Shown: positions 33,579 through 44,961, numbered from the stretch's first letter. The stretch: DNA of 64,000 bases from Candida dubliniensis CD36 (GCF_000026945.1 NC_012861.1:1860001-1924000); one strand, 5' to 3'. Numbers and translations: made by a program. Notes: generated by a model from the letters alone, not told the origin.

Positions 33579-35233
33579 GGATTATGCTTTGGTTGATTGG
33601 ATCAATAAAAAGAAGAACTGAAGTATGTAAGGTTGTTTTTTTACAACCAGTGTTACTTGAATTGATAAATAAAAAAAATGGTTGAAAAAAAGAAAGAAAA
33701 AAAAAAAAAAAAAGATAATCATAGTGCACGTGAAAGCAACCAATAAAAATATATTTGATTACCAAGAAAGCGCCTAAGTACTTAATCTGTCTCTCGTATT
33801 GTGTGTGAGATTAACAATTCAAAATCCGCAACATGGAATTTGAAAAATTTGATGCTTTTTTTTGGATTCTTTTTCTTTTGCAACTCTATAATATTAAACC
33901 ACTGTTTATTTAGAGTATACTTTTCAATTATTACTCGTACAGTACATAGTGAAATGTGCATTTTATCAGACACAGGTTTGTTTGTCCATGGTTTGTCTAT
34001 TCTTCGTTTCTTGTGTTCTCTAACAATCTAGTGATTTTATCTTCATAAGTCTGTCTGAAGCTTCTCCAAACACCTTACCGTGATTCATTTCTAATTCATA
34101 TGTGAGATGAGTTGTATGTGGAGAATGGCAGATCTGTTTCATAAATGTCTTACTTTATTCAAATTTTTGCAATAGGATGGGCTTGACAGTGATAACCGTA
34201 TTTTTTAATAAGTCATCCTCCATAGATTGATCTTTATTTGTGTGCAAACAGTTCCATAAATTATGTATGTGGTGTGCACTTGTCAAAAATCTTACATAGA
34301 AAAGATTTGCAACCAAATAATCTATATCCTTTACACGCTTAAATGTTTGTGACAAAAATGTAAAGCATATAAACTTCTTATGTAACTTTTTACCACTTTT
34401 CTTTTCTTCTTTTTATTTACATTTAACTTTCAAAATTTATTTCGTTTATTGGGGGCTAGGAATATTATATCTTTTACTGAAGCTTGTTGGACCAACTTTA
34501 GGGAAAAAGAAACAAAACAATCATATAAAAATATAATCAAAAACAAAATGTCAATAACAATGTATAATAAGTTTGCTATATTGGAAGACACCAGAAATAG
34601 ATCTTGAAATTGATATCACTGTTCTTTATCATATATTCACTTAAAGAAGAAATTAAGACTGGCTGTCCAATCAATATTAAATACATATTTCCCTACAAAT
34701 TGTAGTTACACGCTGAAGCTGCTATAATAACTGAAACATGTTCTTATATTACTGAAGTATTGTCTAATAATTAAATAAAGATATTATATATTTGAACCGT
34801 CAAATGAAAGAGAATAAAAAAAGACAAGAACCAATTATTAAGTTGCTGCTGTATCAAATTGGTTTTCAAAAGCTGATTGCAAAACCTTGTTTGCTAACTT
34901 GAAAGGTCTTGATATATAATACTTGTATATTATTTATAGGATACGATATTTTGGGGGATAGGAGATACGATGCCATGAATGGTGCTATTTGGGAGAAAGG
35001 AGTAGGTCCGAGGAAGACGTAGTTGATGATCCACGGATTCGAAACTCTTCTCTATAGTGCAGCGCATCTCTCATAAGCAGGGCGTTAGGTACAAAGTGGC
35101 GGCACGAGAATCGCCACTAGGACGGTTTGATCCAGTCCTGGGGGTACGGTTGTGCCGGTTGCCAAAACTTGTACCATCTCTAGCGCCAACAAGGGCTAGT
35201 GCCAGAGCCAGATCCAGGCTACTGGGGCCACCT
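33579..35233. other. Intergenic region upstream of MET10
   Basis: The MET10 promoter occupies the left end, with an A-run at about 33697-33713. The middle is featureless AT-rich DNA. From about 34960 the base composition becomes much more GC-rich, leading into the atypical frame at 35030-35485. Confidence 0.5.
33727..33732. promoter_or_regulatory. Cbf1-type CACGTG upstream of MET10
   Basis: CACGTG lies about 150 bp upstream of the MET10 ATG; in MET10 orientation it reads TCACGTG, the preferred Cbf1/Met4 site in sulfur genes. Binding is inferred. Confidence 0.65.
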
Positions 35234-35485
35234 ATGCTCAAAGGAAATGGCCATTCCCATAGCAGGGTCCCTAGTGCCAACGACAAAGCAATGGATACTG
35301 TCAATACCATAGCAAAATTGGGTCAACGGCTAGCACGTGGCTCAATAGATCTGGAGCGAGTATACAAGCAGACTACAGAGTTAATTGGTAGCAACCAATG
35401 TCCAGCCCAATTGCGGAGCTGGCTGGCACAACAACAAATTAAAAGAAAGCAAGAGCAACAGTCGGAGTTTATGCATGAGAACTAG
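35234..35485 (+). CDS. Atypical GC-rich open frame, doubtful gene
   Basis: The first in-frame ATG is at 35234 (83 residues), but the frame is open from about 35030, giving about 150 codons without an ATG at its start. Composition is GC-rich compared with flanks of about one-third GC. Four CTG codons occur in the 143 codons from 35057, unusual for this clade, where CTG is serine and rare. The product is basic with a Gln-rich helical end (LRSWLAQQQIKRKQEQQ). It resembles nothing I recognise. It could be an exon whose upstream part is missed, a foreign or relic sequence, or chance. The MIT1 promoter begins after it. Confidence 0.3.
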   Translation: MLKGNGHSHSRVPSANDKAMDTVNTIAKLGQRLARGSIDLERVYKQTTELIGSNQCPAQLRSWLAQQQIKRKQEQQSEFMHEN

Positions 35486-37771
35486 TATTTAAACAGTCGT
35501 TGAGACTAGAGCAACACTACTAGCTAGTTGGGTCAAGGACCAGCTGGGTCAATCTTGAAATGTACTGTGTATGACGTCATTTTACCTGTTAGCTTAAAAA
35601 AAAATATTACGAGGATTTGATGGAAAAACGAAATGTTTCAAGTTTGGTCTGTTGCTGTTTGTTATCGATTACACATTGCTCAAAACGTAACTTAATGGCA
35701 AACTAGATTGATGGTAGTAATACTTGTATGTTAAATCAAGCTCTACGAATAAGGCAAATCCCATTGATTGAATGAAACTGGAAGAGAAGCAACCAGAACA
35801 AGCAGAGGAAAATAGGTAGTATGATGGTAGTGTACCATTATCCAAAAACAATTCAAAGAAGCAGACGATGAGAAATGAAAAAAAAATAGGGGTAAAAGGG
35901 GAGAAAATAAAAAGAAATAAAAAAAAAAAAACTGCGCCATGGTTTTTATCATCATCAGATTTCCAGATTTCCAGTTTTTTGTTAATCAACAAAGTATATT
36001 TGAATTGGATTGAGACTTTGCATCTCTACTTGTATCAGTATGATGATGTTAATTGCAGTTTGGTTAGAATTTTTCGATGCAAGAATTGCGTGTTGATTTT
36101 TTTTTTTTTGCATCTTTATTCCTTCCCTCTGTCGTATTTACTCAAATCTCTATGCCTTAGCGATCTAATGTTATTATTAAAACCCTCCTTTATCTCCCCA
36201 CGTTCAATACATATTCTTCTTCTTCCCTCTCTCCCCACCCAATTATCAACTGATTTTAGCTTGTAATCAGTTGACAATGGGAACGTCGTATTTCTCTTCT
36301 TCTTATCGACGTTCCTTCTTTTTTTCTAGCAAGATTCAGATGACCCCATTATGTTCAGTCCCCGCCTCCATCATTCATTTTTACTTTAAACCTCAGCCAC
36401 ATCATTTTACGTTGGTTTTTTTTTGAGGGGTCATCTTTCCATTTTATTATTCTTTCAAACTATTGCTAATTTCAATTATATTCATTCATTGCTCTTGATT
36501 CTTGCGACGATATCTCTAATCCAATCATAGTGGTGTAGAAGATTGGAGATAAATTCGATGAGTACAAAAAAGAAAAAAGTGAAATGCAAATGAAAATGCG
36601 ACATTTTTTTTTTCTTTTGACTTGTTTACATTTTATTAAAATTGATTACGTAATTGAGCAATTCACACAAACAACGCCATGGCTTTTATTAAAAGAAGAA
36701 AAAATTATTATTTACTGGACGAGGCTTGTTTTTTTTTTTGTTAAATTTACAATCCGATCTCATTGAAACTCTTTCCATTTTTTTTTTTTATCCTTGCCAT
36801 TATTTTCTTATTGTTTATTGAGCCCGAATGACAACGAGAGATTGGGTGTGTTCTGGAGTGGCTTTAAAGCTTTCAGAATTTGAAAGGTCGGAGATATCAA
36901 TAATCGGACAAAACGCATAAGGAGCTACCCCTATTTTTTTTCTGGTCCTCTGGTGGTTTCTTCTCTTACAAGTTAAGTTAAGCATTTAGGTACGATATAA
37001 GTCAGCAGTTATTGCAAAAGACAAATGTGGAATGTTGTAGTTGTAGTTGTTTTTCCACTTTTTAGGTTAGCAAAAATGTAAAATAAATATTGAAAACAAA
37101 AGCCAAACGTAATATAGGGGGAAAACTAAAAGTTTTTCGTTAGATTGAATTGAAGTGGTAGTATAATAAACAAATACACGAACTGCGCGACATAAGTTTA
37201 CACAAATACAAATACACGCGACATTTAACATTACACAAACTACTCAATAATAATAATAATAACAATAGAAAAAAAAATAGGAGTAAGAATGAGAATGTTT
37301 TGTCTGTCTCATTCTCTTTGATATATTTAATTAAATCTTTTCTCTCTTACAATCAATCACCAACAACAGAAAAAGAAAATCTAACTCAACTCAGGTAAAT
37401 ACACACATACACACTACCATTTTTTTTTTTTTCCCTTCCCAAAACAATATTAAATTATTTCTTCACCTATCTTTCAAATTCAATTTCAGTTGGTTTTTTT
37501 TTAATATTATTTTCTTCTTTCCAATCTACTTTACATATCATTTCTTCTTCTTCTTCTTCATATTCAAGTGTTATTATTCATTCCTACTCCTCCCATAATT
37601 GTGTATTAATTAATTTAATCTTCATTGTGTCTCACATTCATTTTAATTCCCATTCAACAACACCAACTGTTTCCTTTCTTCTTTACTCCAGATATTAACT
37701 TCCTCCGCCCCCTTTACAGATATATATACATAAGTTAAATTGAATTCTAAATCTGCCCACCTTTCAAAACT
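35486..37771. other. MIT1 upstream region with pyrimidine-rich leader
   Basis: No gene is supported over 2.3 kb. The sequence carries two adjacent perfect inverted repeats at 36246-36315 (listed separately). It becomes strongly pyrimidine-rich with TTC repeats from about 37380 to the MIT1 ATG, suggesting a long 5' leader. Confidence 0.5.
36246..36315. repeat. Two adjacent perfect inverted repeats
   Basis: TCAACTGATT (36246-36255) pairs with AATCAGTTGA (36265-36274), a 10-bp dyad with a 9-bp spacer. GGAACGTCG (36280-36288) pairs with CGACGTTCC (36307-36315), a 9-bp dyad with an 18-bp spacer. They are 5 bp apart and could form two hairpins or be factor sites. Confidence 0.65.
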
Positions 37772-38941
37772 ATGAGAAAAGAATTGAAATGCATTATTTG
37801 GGCCCATGTTGGTCTAATTGTTTATCTATTGTATTTATCATTTGATTTACTTTCATTATTAAATGATGATATTTTCAGTGATGCATTATTAGATGTTGAA
37901 ATTAATCCTAACCCTAGTACCACATTAAATAAACCAGCTATTATCCCGAAAATTATCCATCAAACTTATAAAACCACTGATATCCCAGAAATTTGGAAAC
38001 CTGGTCAACAAGCTTGTATCAATCTTCATCAAGATGATTATCAATATTTCTTATGGACCGACGAACTGGCTCGTGAATTCATCAATAAGGAATTCAATTG
38101 GTTTATTGACACTTGGGATAATTATAAATATCCTATTCAACGAGCAGATGCTATTCGTTATTTTGCCTTGTATTATTACGGTGGGATTTATATTGACTTA
38201 GATGATGGTTGTAAACGTAAATTAGACCCCTTACTTACAGTGCCAGCTTTTGTTCGTAAAACTGCCCCCACCGGGATCTCCAATGATGTTATGGGTAGTG
38301 TTCCTAATCATCCTTTCTTCTTGAAAGTAATTCAAGATTTAGAAAAATATCAACGTAATTGGTTGGTGCCGTATATCACCATCATGATGTCAACAGGACC
38401 ATTATTTTTATCCATCATGTGGAAACAATATAAACGTTGGGGTGTTCCCGAAGCTGGGAAAGTGCGGATTTTATTACCTCAAAATTATAAAGGAACTACA
38501 TCATCATATTTTGCCATAGTTCGAGGCTCTTCTTGGCATATGGGTGATGCTAATTTCATTAAAAGTTTGGGTGATCATTTGGTATTGGCAGTAATTGGTG
38601 GGTTTTTACTTGGTTTATTAATTTTATTTATGGAATATTTGTTTTATTCCTGGTTAATCTCAAGTCAATGCAAAAGATTGACTAGTAAAATTATCAGTTT
38701 AACTTGGGCCATCTTAATGGGGGTTTTAAGATTTTTCCATTTAGATAAACTTCTATCTAAATGTGATTTTTGGAGTCGTTCTAGTAAATATGACGAATTG
38801 GTTTTACCAAAAGACAGTAATGATTTGAAAAATATCAACAACAATAATAACAACAACAACAACACTAATGGTGGTGCCGATAACAATGGTAATGATAAGA
38901 GTGAGTACAATAGTAATAATAATAATAGCACCAACAATAAT

Positions 38942-38981
<40 letters not shown>

Positions 38982-39394
38982 CTGGAAAAACTAGATTATC
39001 ATCAATTTTCAATATTTTGGGTGGTAAAACAAAGGTTAAAAGAAGAAATCGTAAAGATTCAAATTTACCTATTGAAATTGATGTTTTGAGTAAACTTCTT
39101 GATGATACAGTAATAATAGACGCTTCTACCACTGAAACCCCTACTAACGCAATTACTCCAATTTCACCAACTATCAATTCAAAGACTTCTAATAATGAAC
39201 TTTTAATTCCAACCATCAATAATACTAATGATACTAATAATGTTAATAATAAAAACACTTGCGATGATCAATCAACTTTACTTCCTTATTCGACTCGATT
39301 ATCATCATCATCATCATCGTCATCTCGTTCATCTTCTACTTCTTCATTGCCTAGTCATGAAACTATAATGAAATTAAATAATGATATTGTATAA
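37772..39394 (+). CDS. MIT1: Mannosylinositol phosphorylceramide synthase catalytic subunit (Csg1/Sur1/Csh1 family)
   Basis: The 540-residue protein has an N-terminal membrane anchor (about 8-30) and the Gly-mannosyltransferase core. The core includes IPKIIHQTYKT, the DXD motif within GGIYIDLDDG, and a conserved GSSWHMGDA. Two more membrane helices follow. The cytosolic tail is low-complexity, with long Asn runs (nt 38836-38982) and Ser-rich ends. The enzyme adds mannose from GDP-mannose to inositol phosphorylceramide in the Golgi, making MIPC and, in Candida, the base for phospholipomannan. The tail beyond the family core is longer than in S. cerevisiae Sur1 (382 aa). The name MIT1 is the C. 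albicans one from memory. Confidence 0.9.
38836..38982 (+). repeat. AAC/AAT trinucleotide repeats (poly-Asn) in MIT1
   Basis: Two blocks of AAC/AAT triplets encode poly-Asn in the MIT1 tail. The second has an unbroken AAC run of about 14-16 codons. Length polymorphism is likely. Confidence 0.9.
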
Positions 39395-39730
39395 GGAGTG
39401 TTATGTATGTGTTTACGTAAGTACTTTTTTTTTTGTTTTTTCCTTTTTAATTTAATTAATAATATATTAATGTAAAGTTTATCTTACAATAGGGGTATTA
39501 CAATAACATGTAGCAAAATATACAGTATCTATTCTTAAGTAGTAGTTAGCATATTCTTTTTCTTTCTAAAGTCCACCTAAATGAATGTCATCGCAAACCC
39601 CAAAAAGAGGTCGTGTGTATATGCACAAACATATTGGTTGTAATTATTTTTACAAAGATTTTTTTCCTTTTCTAATTTCAAGCAATATCATCTAACCACA
39701 TACATTCACTAGCAAACTGAAGGGGAAACC
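39395..39730. other. MIT1-RRP45 intergenic region
   Basis: This is MIT1 terminator DNA and the short RRP45 promoter; nothing else is seen. Confidence 0.5.
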
Positions 39731-40726
39731 ATGTCGAAAGAATTATCTTTAAATCAAAAAAACTATTTAATACAAGCATTAAAGTCGAATATTCGATTAT
39801 CAACTTCCAATAGTGGTGGTGGCAGCAATGGATCACGAAAATTCAATCAGTTTCGACCAATTGATATCAAATTATCAAACACTAGATATGGATCAGTAGA
39901 ATTATCATTAGGTAAAACCAAAGTCATGGTAAATATTACATCAAGAATCACTGAACCTTATCAAGATCGTCCATTTGAAGGAATCATGACAATAAATTGT
40001 GAAATACCTAATCATATTAAAATTCAATCAAATGATAATGATAATGAAGATGAATTTATAAATTTAATTAATCGAGCATTAGATCGAGCTATACGCAGAT
40101 CAAATGCGGTTGATTTGGAAAATTTATGTATTATTGCTGGAGAAAAAGTTTGGGAATTAATTATTGATTTACAAGTATTAAATTATGATGGTAATTTAAT
40201 TGATAGTGGATGTTTAGCCATAATCACAGCATTACTTGATTTTAAAAAACCTGACGTGACAATCAATAACAATAATACTAGTAGTAATAGTTCCACAAGT
40301 GGTAATATTATCATTCATGATGATGAAATGAAACGACCATTTATTGAATTATCAATATTACATATTCCAATATGTTTAACATTTCTGTTATTTAATCTTG
40401 GATCTAAAGAAACTAATTTAAAAACTAATGATATTGATCAAGAAATTTGGTTATTAGATGGTGATGTCATGGAAGAATCATGTCGTGATGGATATTTAAT
40501 TATGACCATGAATCAAAATCATGAATTAATTCAATTAAGTAAAATTGGTGGTGGTATTAATGGTGGAGTATCTATAGATGGTCAACAATTAATTAATTTA
40601 TGTCATGAATCAATAGATGAAATTAATCGATTGACTAATTTGGTTAAATCAACGGTAAAGAATCATCAATTGAATAGATATAATAATGAGAATTATAAAT
40701 TATTAGAATCAAGTGCTGATAGATAA
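39731..40726 (+). CDS. RRP45: Exosome core subunit Rrp45 (RNase PH fold)
   Basis: The 331-residue protein begins with a helix (LSLNQKNYLIQALKSNIR) and continues with the RNase PH domain: DIKLSNTRYGSVELSLGKTKVMV, TEPYQDRPFEG and DLENLCIIAGEKVWEL. Its end carries the second RNase PH-like domain with DGYLIMTMNQN. This pattern fits Rrp45 (PM/Scl-75) of the nine-subunit exosome, which processes and degrades RNA in nucleus and cytoplasm. Fungal Rrp45 is catalytically inert. Length is a little above the yeast protein (305), through an Asn/Ser loop near 185-195. Confidence 0.88.
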   Translation: MSKELSLNQKNYLIQALKSNIRLSTSNSGGGSNGSRKFNQFRPIDIKLSNTRYGSVELSLGKTKVMVNITSRITEPYQDRPFEGIMTINCEIPNHIKIQSNDNDNEDEFINLINRALDRAIRRSNAVDLENLCIIAGEKVWELIIDLQVLNYDGNLIDSGCLAIITALLDFKKPDVTINNNNTSSNSSTSGNIIIHDDEMKRPFIELSILHIPICLTFLLFNLGSKETNLKTNDIDQEIWLLDGDVMEESCRDGYLIMTMNQNHELIQLSKIGGGINGGVSIDGQQLINLCHESIDEINRLTNLVKSTVKNHQLNRYNNENYKLLESSADR

Positions 40727-41044
40727 TATGGGTATGGTATCCTTCCCCAAAACCAAAAAAAATAAAAGCCTTATATAGAATTACTTCTAATAAAACAATA
40801 TTATAAATTGTCGTTGTTGTTGCTATATAGTTTGTAGCATTGGGGAGGTATAAACATATGGTAGCGTCGGTGTTTAACAATTTTTTCTGGGGCCAAACAA
40901 ATTACAATTTGGATTGAGAAAAAAAAATTGTGCCAACAACAAAAAATTTTTCCTCCAAATAGAATATAAACTTGTCTCTATTAACATTTATAAAGCATCA
41001 GCACCAGCACCAGCACATTACTTGTATATATGTATATATTTATA
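40727..41044. other. RRP45-stomatin intergenic region
   Basis: A short gap with A/T runs, repeated AGCACC near 41000 and TATATA at about 41024-41038. No additional gene is seen. Confidence 0.5.
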
Positions 41045-41836
41045 ATGTTATCCCAAATAATATCTAAACCAAATGTTTATCGTCAATCAGGATATGTTTT
41101 CTACCGTCAATTTACAAATCGTGGTCCCTTATCATTATTAAGTCCAACCACTCCTACCACTCCTCCACCTACAACTTCTTCTTCTTCTTCTTCACCATCA
41201 GTACAACCACCTTCTTCTTCTTCTTCTTCATCTAGTTCTAGTAATGTTACCACTTCCATTTTCCCTTCAACAACAACAAGAACAACAACTAGTACCATTA
41301 CTCCACCAACATTTTTCCAAACCAAACCATTACCAACTAATACTATTATTAAATTTGTACCACAAGAAGAAGCATGGATTGTGGAAAGAATGGGTAAATT
41401 CCATCGTATTTTACCTCCTGGATTAGCTATTTTAGCTCCTATAATTGATAAAATCAGTTATGTTCAAAATTTGAAAGAAATGGCTTTGGAATTACCTTTA
41501 CAAAATGCTATTACATTAGATAATGTGAAAATTAAATTAAATGGTATAATATATATTAAAATTATTGATCCTTATAAAGCTAGTTATGGAATTGATGATT
41601 ATAAATATTCTATATTAAAATTAATTGAATCGAGATTAAATTTACAAATTGGGAAATTAGAATTATCGAAAATTTTGAAAAATCGAGAATTACTAAATGA
41701 TTTAATTATTAAAATTATTAATGACGCTGCTAAAGAAAATTGGGGTATTGAATGTGTTAGATTTGAAATTAAAGATATTATCCCACCACAAAATATTGTG
41801 GATAATTATATTGATAAATTTATCAAATTACAATAA
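41045..41836 (+). CDS. Stomatin-like (SLP2) SPFH protein, C-terminally truncated, mitochondrial
   Basis: The ATG at 41045 gives 263 residues. An upstream in-frame ATG at 41030 adds five hydrophobic residues and weakens the mitochondrial presequence look (MLSQIISKPNVYRQSGYVFYRQF). After a Ser/Thr/Pro-rich spacer comes the SPFH/Band-7 domain: PQEEAWIVERMGKFHRILPPGL, VQNLKEMALELPLQ, DPYKASYGIDDYKYSILKL and IECVRFEIKDIIPPQN. The protein stops there. The family normally continues for about 100-150 more residues of coiled coil needed for oligomers. No continuation is found in any frame downstream, so it is not a simple frameshift. SLP2 proteins organise cardiolipin-rich inner-membrane domains. Confidence 0.8.
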   Translation: MLSQIISKPNVYRQSGYVFYRQFTNRGPLSLLSPTTPTTPPPTTSSSSSSPSVQPPSSSSSSSSSSNVTTSIFPSTTTRTTTSTITPPTFFQTKPLPTNTIIKFVPQEEAWIVERMGKFHRILPPGLAILAPIIDKISYVQNLKEMALELPLQNAITLDNVKIKLNGIIYIKIIDPYKASYGIDDYKYSILKLIESRLNLQIGKLELSKILKNRELLNDLIIKIINDAAKENWGIECVRFEIKDIIPPQNIVDNYIDKFIKLQ

Positions 41837-42281
41837 TGAGCGGTATCCATATGATACCTTGACTCAATTAAAAAGAAGAAGATGTTGATGTTGTAAATAG
41901 TTATTTCCATGATATCATTGCCTGATTATTGTCATTTCTTTATTTTTTGATAGATTGTTTATATAAAAAATGAAATATTTGGTAGATTTTCCTTTTAGTT
42001 ATACACTAATACTCTTTGTGTGTATGCTTTTGGCGCAAATATAAGAGAATAATTACATGGCTGTACACATTGAGTGAGTTGCTTTTATAACCATTCCATA
42101 GGGCAAGATTATGGCAAGAAAATACTAAAGGCAGGGGGAGGTCCAACGCGTCTGAAAATCCCCCCCCCCCCTTAAAAAGAAAAAGAATATACGCCAGATG
42201 GTGTTGAATCAACAAAAAAAAAAATTTTGAAAAACTCCATTCTTTCTTGTTCAATTTGAACCATTACAACGTTTTTATAAT
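41837..42281. other. Stomatin-RNH202 intergenic region
   Basis: It contains an ACGCGT at 42146-42151, followed by a run of C residues at about 42161-42171 and an A-run. No further gene. Confidence 0.5.
42146..42151. promoter_or_regulatory. MCB box (ACGCGT) upstream of RNH202
   Basis: A perfect MCB core lies about 130 bp before the RNH202 ATG. It suggests S-phase expression, which suits an RNase H2 subunit; inferred from the motif only. Confidence 0.55.
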
Positions 42282-43298
42282 ATGGATAAAGAGAGTAAAG
42301 TTATAATATTACCCAATACCACTTCTGGTAGTGAATTTAAAATTATTAATTTACCAAATCCAACCAATTTGGTCATAACAAAATCATACCTAGTGCACCA
42401 TGATGAGGACAAGACTAGTCAATTGTACGAATTAAACATTATTGGTGGTGAAGATGATGAAACTGATAATGATAATGCTAGTGCAAAATATAGAGGTGCA
42501 AAATTAAAATCAAAATCAGAAAATTCGATAAAATCATTAATTTTTGAGCCAGGTTATGTTTTACAATCACCGAAAATCATCATATCCAACAAGTTCAATC
42601 TTAGTTATTTACTAATTTCATTATTTCTGAATCTAAATCAACAACAGTCACCACAATCATCGTTACCAGAGAACCTATTTAATGATAATTTTAAAAGTTT
42701 AGAAGATTTGAAAGATCAATTATTAAATAACTACCGGGAAAATACAGACAATGATTGGGTGTTAGAAATTCCTGATCAATTATATCATCAAAGTTTGGCA
42801 AATTTATGCGATATAATAACTGAAAATATTGATGAATCATTTTATCGATTTGATTTAATCAAAATTTTACATTGGTTAAATGGGAAAGTTGTAGCATTAC
42901 AAAAGTATATCCTTACAAGTAATGATGAACCTAACAATAGCATATTGACAAAATTGAAATTAGAATTGAATCCATCAATGTCAAATAATATCATAGAGGA
43001 TCAATTATTGAATGATCTAAGTTTATTATATTCTATTGATTATATTTTTAATAGTTATTTGGATAATGGTGTCAACAACTATTTGAAACAAAAATTGTTG
43101 GAACAATTCAAATATGATTTTACTCGAGTTTTGAAATATATTGATGATTTGAAGATTCAACAGAATTTAATTGAAAATGTTTTAGAAAGTAATTTGAAAT
43201 CTACTACAAATAATACTAAAAAGAAACCATCCACTGGCACAGCTAATAAAAAGGTCAAACGTGGAGCCATTGATAGTTTTTTCAAAAAAACTAAATGA
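42282..43298 (+). CDS. RNH202: RNase H2 subunit B
   Basis: The 338-residue protein has the N-terminal triple-barrel part (KVIILPN..., FEPGYVLQSPK) and the helical C-terminal part of the RNase H2B/Ydr279 family. It ends in a basic tail with a PIP-box-like AIDSFFKK that would bind PCNA. RNase H2 removes ribonucleotides misincorporated in DNA and RNA-DNA hybrids in the nucleus. Subunit B is a non-catalytic scaffold. Length matches yeast Rnh202 (350). The MCB box upstream supports cell-cycle regulation. Confidence 0.85.
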   Translation: MDKESKVIILPNTTSGSEFKIINLPNPTNLVITKSYLVHHDEDKTSQLYELNIIGGEDDETDNDNASAKYRGAKLKSKSENSIKSLIFEPGYVLQSPKIIISNKFNLSYLLISLFLNLNQQQSPQSSLPENLFNDNFKSLEDLKDQLLNNYRENTDNDWVLEIPDQLYHQSLANLCDIITENIDESFYRFDLIKILHWLNGKVVALQKYILTSNDEPNNSILTKLKLELNPSMSNNIIEDQLLNDLSLLYSIDYIFNSYLDNGVNNYLKQKLLEQFKYDFTRVLKYIDDLKIQQNLIENVLESNLKSTTNNTKKKPSTGTANKKVKRGAIDSFFKKTK

Positions 43299-44961
43299 TG
43301 GCAGCAGAAAACATCTTACAATATATAAATCTCACATATAATTATAACAAATAAACAAACAAACAATAGTATAATATAATATTAATAAGATATACAATGT
43401 ACAAAAGATCTCTTTCTTGTTGCTTAGTCATTTTATCAATAAAATAAACCTGGCAATAAAAAAATCTCTTGCTTTTTTCTAATCAATGACTATTATCTCT
43501 CCAGAATAGAAATAAATCCTTCTTCGGAGATCAAATTGTCATTAAATTTGATTGAGTTAGTAAAATGGTTTATTCAGGTAAACTGAAAAATAAACCTTCC
43601 TATGTATCTATATAGAAATGGAAGCACATCCTAACAGTCTTCTCATATGTTTACTCCCCTCTTTCGTTTAATTCAAACATCTCCTATGCAAAAAACAATT
43701 AGTAATAATAAGTACCTATATACAAATTATGATATACGTACCGTTTTATGATTTCCACGAAATTATCGTTCTCAACGCTTAAAAGATAACAAACAATTTA
43801 GTTAGTACCAGGTCACAATGTAATTAAGAGGAAACGATGATTTCTCCCCCTCATTTGTTAAAACTTTGAATAAACAACATACTAAAACATCTAATACTTG
43901 GCAGATTCCAACAGGTTATGAGCTTATTATAAAAATTTAGAAGTTAGTATTACACATATTCATATCATGATATTCGCAACTCATGAACGTACCCATACCC
44001 TTCATAAATTTCCACTGGGATATACAATATCTGGTAGCATTGCTTGTAAGTCATAAAAGTACTTCGCTTTAGCCACTACATCACTTGGATATGTGGCCAA
44101 AGAAAAGGATGCTGTCGATAAATTAAATCAACAGCATCTGAAGAAAGAAAGGAGAAAAGGAGACAACAAAAACACAACTGTTTAATATATTTTCGTCGAC
44201 CAGATGATTTTTTTTTTTTTTCAAAGTTGATTTCTCATGACCACAAAGCGCCTCCACGTGATCTCACTAATTGTAAAATAATAATTGACGTTGTCATATT
44301 GGTGTTGTCTTGACGATTTTTTGTGGGATATGTATTGAAATATGTACAGATATAATAATTCAGCTTGCTTTCCAATCAATTGAATTCTATCAGAAGAATT
44401 GAGAAGGGTTTAATATAGCAAGTGGTTTCCAAATTGGTGAAAATTTTAAAGGTACCACTTGAATGTTATTGGCTAGTTATTTGTCTGTGGTCCATGTTTC
44501 TTGGAAATTAATCTTAATTTAAGATTCCATTAATAACAAGAAGTATGGTGTATAATTGCTATTCTTTAGTATCATAGAACATACAATTTACCTATACAAA
44601 ATCCAACACAGTCACTATATATTATAAGATTGAATAATTATTTGTCACTACAGCTGTACCTGAAAATATAGTTAATTAGTGCTGCTATAACTTTTAGAAG
44701 TATATTAAACTTTAATTGAAGACCACTCTTTTTTTTTTTTGTAATTTTTGTATACAAATATTAGCAAAAAAATGTAATTCAAAGATATTCATAATTAACG
44801 GATACATGGCTCCTCAAACAGAAAACAAGAGTTCTGCTTTTATTACAATTAACTTGCTTACTTATATTGTTAGCACTGATTTGTCTTTGCAAAATGCAAT
44901 CATTAATGAAACCAAATCTCTTATATCAAAAGGAACCGAAAAAATTCCAAGTCATCAAGTT
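43299..44961. other. Intergenic region left of tRNA-Pro
   Basis: About 1.66 kb of AT-rich DNA follows the RNH202 3' end. No gene is supported. A CACGTG lies near 44256. An LTR insertion is possible next to a tRNA gene, but no intact LTR was identified. Confidence 0.5.
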
